Below are positions 61,621 through 64,000 of a DNA stretch of 64,000 nt, in pieces. Source of the stretch: Lingula anatina (Eukaryota > Brachiopoda > Lingulata > Lingulida > Lingulidae); assembly GCF_001039355.2 (NCBI RefSeq), contig NW_019775423.1, positions 1 to 64,000 of the forward strand, read 5' to 3'. Made by a program: the position numbers and the translations under genes. Position 1 is the first letter of the stretch. Every line of letters starts with the position of its first letter. A model generated the notes under the pieces. The model saw nothing but the letters and a program-made list of their open reading frames with translations. It ran no database searches and had not been told where the DNA came from.

Positions 61621-64000
61621 ATGGCTGCTGGGATGGAGGACGTAAGTGTTGATGTCAAATGATTATTACCATTATATACAATCCTTGTGTTAACCGCAGT
61701 TTAAATTGATTCATTTCTTACATGCGTGGAATAATCATTTAAACCTAACATTTATCAAGTGTTTTATGTTTGAAATGATTGGAAACCATGAATTTTAATG
61801 AATGGCCGTGTTAAAAACTTTCGGTAGTGTATTATTATAATTTATAAACAACACAATTGCAATAAACAATTTAGGGACGTGAAATATAACAGTATGATAC
61901 CAAATTGAAATCAAATTTGCATATTGCATTGAATTCTACAATGTTTTGTTTAATTAATTGTTATATAATATATATCCAAACCGTGTGTTGTTTCATTCTA
62001 AAATGCATACTGGGCACATTTCCACATTTTTGTATTGTAGATGGATCTTTTTACCCAGGAGCTAATGAAAGGTATTATGGACAAAGCAACAGATCACCAT
62101 GATGAAGCAGCAAAGATAAAAACAGCAGTGAATGTCACAGAAAGTCGTAGTCAAACATCAATTACACTTGCTGAACAACTAGAAGAGAGGCTGAAAAAAT
62201 TGGATACAGATCCTTTTGATGAAGACGAGGTATGTATACTTATGTTTTATATTACCAATTTTTCTTCACAGTTAATAATAATGGTATGAGTTATTGTGTT
62301 AATTTTTTAGTATATTTAATCAAATATTTGAGGTGCTTTGCAGCACATACTGTACTGTATATGTGGCCTAGTAGCTTATGTTTTTCATAAAGGATTTGAG
62401 CGTTGATATGTTGAGAATATAGTTCTTAAACATATCATCATATAGTGATGTAGTTTTAGTTGACATGATAGATTACATAAGAACATTTAATCTATCAATT
62501 TAAATTTATTGGTATATCTCATGACTAATTTTATTTCAGGCTGAACTACGTTTTCTGCACTCTAAGCCAACATGTTTTGTGTTGATTGGAAAACCAGGGG
62601 CAGGGAAAACAGCATTAGGTAGAAGATTGGCAGCAGAATGGAAATGTGAATTTGTGCATGGTAAGTTTTTATCTTTTCCATTTGCATAAATTAAAAATTT
62701 TTATATATAGATGTTTATACATAGATTTTCTCATGTTTATTGTCATGAAACAATATGTTTTTAAAAATGTTTGATGAAAAGCTTATAGTTTTGGTAGTTC
62801 TTTTTAGATATTAAAGTTACTGTTTTTATATTCCATGCAGCTACAGACATCATAATGCAAGCCATAGAAATGCAAACTGAAAGAGGAAATATAGTGTCTG
62901 AAATTTTACTGAGAGGAGAAGCAATACCAGAGGAGATTGTTGCCAAAATGATTGAAGAAAAAATCAATTCCATGGAAGTGGCACACCATGGTTTGTTATT
63001 AATTATTGATTAAAATTCCTTTGTGCAGAACAGAAATGCCCCATTGTGAGCCCTCCCTTCTTAAAAGGATTTATCAGATACACATGTTTATTTCTCTTTC
63101 AAATTATTTTCACATGCTTACAGGAGGTTACTTAGTAGTATATTGAAATGTTCTTACCATGTGCAAATTTCAGATAGCACAGCTTTTGCTATGAATTTGA
63201 AACTAAACTCAAACAAAAATATTTTATATGGGCTTTTGCACGTTTTATAAGTTAAGATTTCTTTAATACAGATCAAAATAAATATTAATAAATTTTACGA
63301 AGTCTCTAACTTATTTTTTGAAATTGAATTCTTCTTTACCTTTATTACTCATGTTTCAAGTACAATATGGTCATGCTCAACAGGTTTTCCTTTAAATTTC
63401 AGGGTATATTTTAGATGGGTTTCCATCTCTTTCGGAAGAATACATGAGTTTAAAGGATCAACTTGAATTGGTCAGAAACTGGAAAATGAAACCAGACTTT
63501 ATTATCAACCTTAAAATGCCTGACAAAGATTTAGAGCGGAGACGTTTGGGTCAGCGTGTAGATCCTGTCACAGGGGAAATCTACACGCAGGAAATGTATG
63601 CCCCTGACAAACCAAAAGAGGTACAGTTCATTGATAAGGCTTCACTCTTTAACAATAAGAAGGAACTGTATATTTAAGTCCCATGCAAAATTCTGTGAAA
63701 TAGAAGATGGTCATGGGTATTTTATTATTATTATATGAATATACATATTTTTGGTGACAACTTAGTCTGTGTTTATTTATTCAAATTGCTGTCTCTTTTG
63801 CAAGATCATTTTGATTGTGCCATTTTAAATATTTGCTGAAAAGAGAAAATGTGTGAATTAAATGAGCCAATTAATAATTGATGCCCACTGGAATCAACCA
63901 TGGTTTAGAATGTTTTTTAAGTTAAAATAACAATCATGTCAACTTACAAAACATTAAAATATTAATATTAAAATAATTGCAGGAAAAGAAAGAAGAAGGC
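61621..64000 (+). CDS. AK9: Adenylate kinase 9, 5' part
   Basis: Exons 61621-61641 (MAAGMED), 62041-62229, 62540-62660, 62841-62990, 63403-63620, and 63983 to beyond the window end. GT-AG borders and phases agree throughout; one donor is the weaker GTTTGT at 62991. Residues 1-70 are an acidic lead ending DPFDEDEAELRFL. Residues 80-94 hold the P-loop, CFVLIGKPGAGKT. The NMP-binding part follows (GEAIPEEIVAKMIEEKIN), then GYILDGFP (161-168) and LKMPDKDLERRRLGQR. This first domain and the charged Lys/Glu-rich continuation (EEKKEEG) match AK9 (AKD1), a large multi-domain nucleoside mono/diphosphate kinase. Family function is interconversion of adenine and other nucleotides. An in-frame ATG at 62041 could be an alternative start. 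The gene continues off the window. Confidence 0.88.
63621..63982. other. AK9 intron 5
   Basis: A 362-base AT-rich intron with donor GTACAG and acceptor TTGCAG. Nothing else is recognised. Confidence 0.65.

Noticed and set aside
1-64000. CRISPR arrays, operons, phage or prokaryotic mobile elements
   Set aside because: The window is spliced animal DNA; no regularly spaced short repeats or bacterial gene organisation were seen.

Overview
This window comes from an animal nuclear genome, most likely a marine invertebrate. It is AT-rich and intron-rich, with GT-AG splice sites, microsatellites, MITE-like inverted-repeat elements and a palindromic TAGGCCTA repeat family. All gene families are metazoan: an SH2 adaptor of the SLP-76/BLNK type, the zinc transporter ZIP13, an F-box/LRR protein, an SLC17 transporter and adenylate kinase 9. 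There is no bacterial-type organisation. I assembled the spliced models by hand from splice sites, reading phase and family resemblance. I could not resolve the phylum.

Layout. (1) 1-5524, plus strand: the 3' part of an SH2 adaptor gene. Its four visible exons end in an SH2 domain closest to BLNK/SLP-76. (2) 5525-11063: convergent intergenic/3'UTR space. (3) 30003-11064, minus strand: SLC39A13 (ZIP13), complete, 8 coding exons, 434 aa, with very long introns holding several repeats and a tRNA-like element. (4) 30004-31700: region between divergent genes, containing a 287-bp MITE. (5) 31701-35058, plus: an F-box/LRR gene, 6 coding exons, 486 aa. (6) 36974-50979, plus: an SLC17 anion transporter, 12 coding exons, 528 aa, with a probable non-coding first exon about 5.4 kb upstream. 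(7) 50980-60533, plus: an intronless, membrane-anchored proteinase K-like (S8) serine protease with its own TATA box, present as one truncated and two intact copies. (8) 60534-60925: N gap. (9) 61621-64000, plus: the 5' part of adenylate kinase 9, running off the end.

Assembly caution. Single N bases at 46182, 52234 and 56388 sit exactly at the edges of near-identical duplicated blocks. SLC17 coding exons 5-6 (about 1.1 kb unit) occur twice, and the block holding the last SLC17 exon plus the protease gene occurs three times. The simplest reading is that overlapping contigs or allelic haplotigs were joined end to end, so the real locus may have one SLC17 gene and one protease gene. A real tandem duplication cannot be excluded from the sequence alone.

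The genes do not form an obvious pathway. The most unusual gene is the single-exon S8 protease: secretory signal, I9-like propeptide, intact Asp/His/Ser triad and oxyanion Asn, C-terminal transmembrane helix and a short tail ending in a YxxPhi-type sequence. The mobile-element content is also notable: a mariner-like relic, a 287-bp TA-flanked MITE, a 371-bp inverted-repeat element and a tRNA-like sequence inside a small inverted-repeat element.
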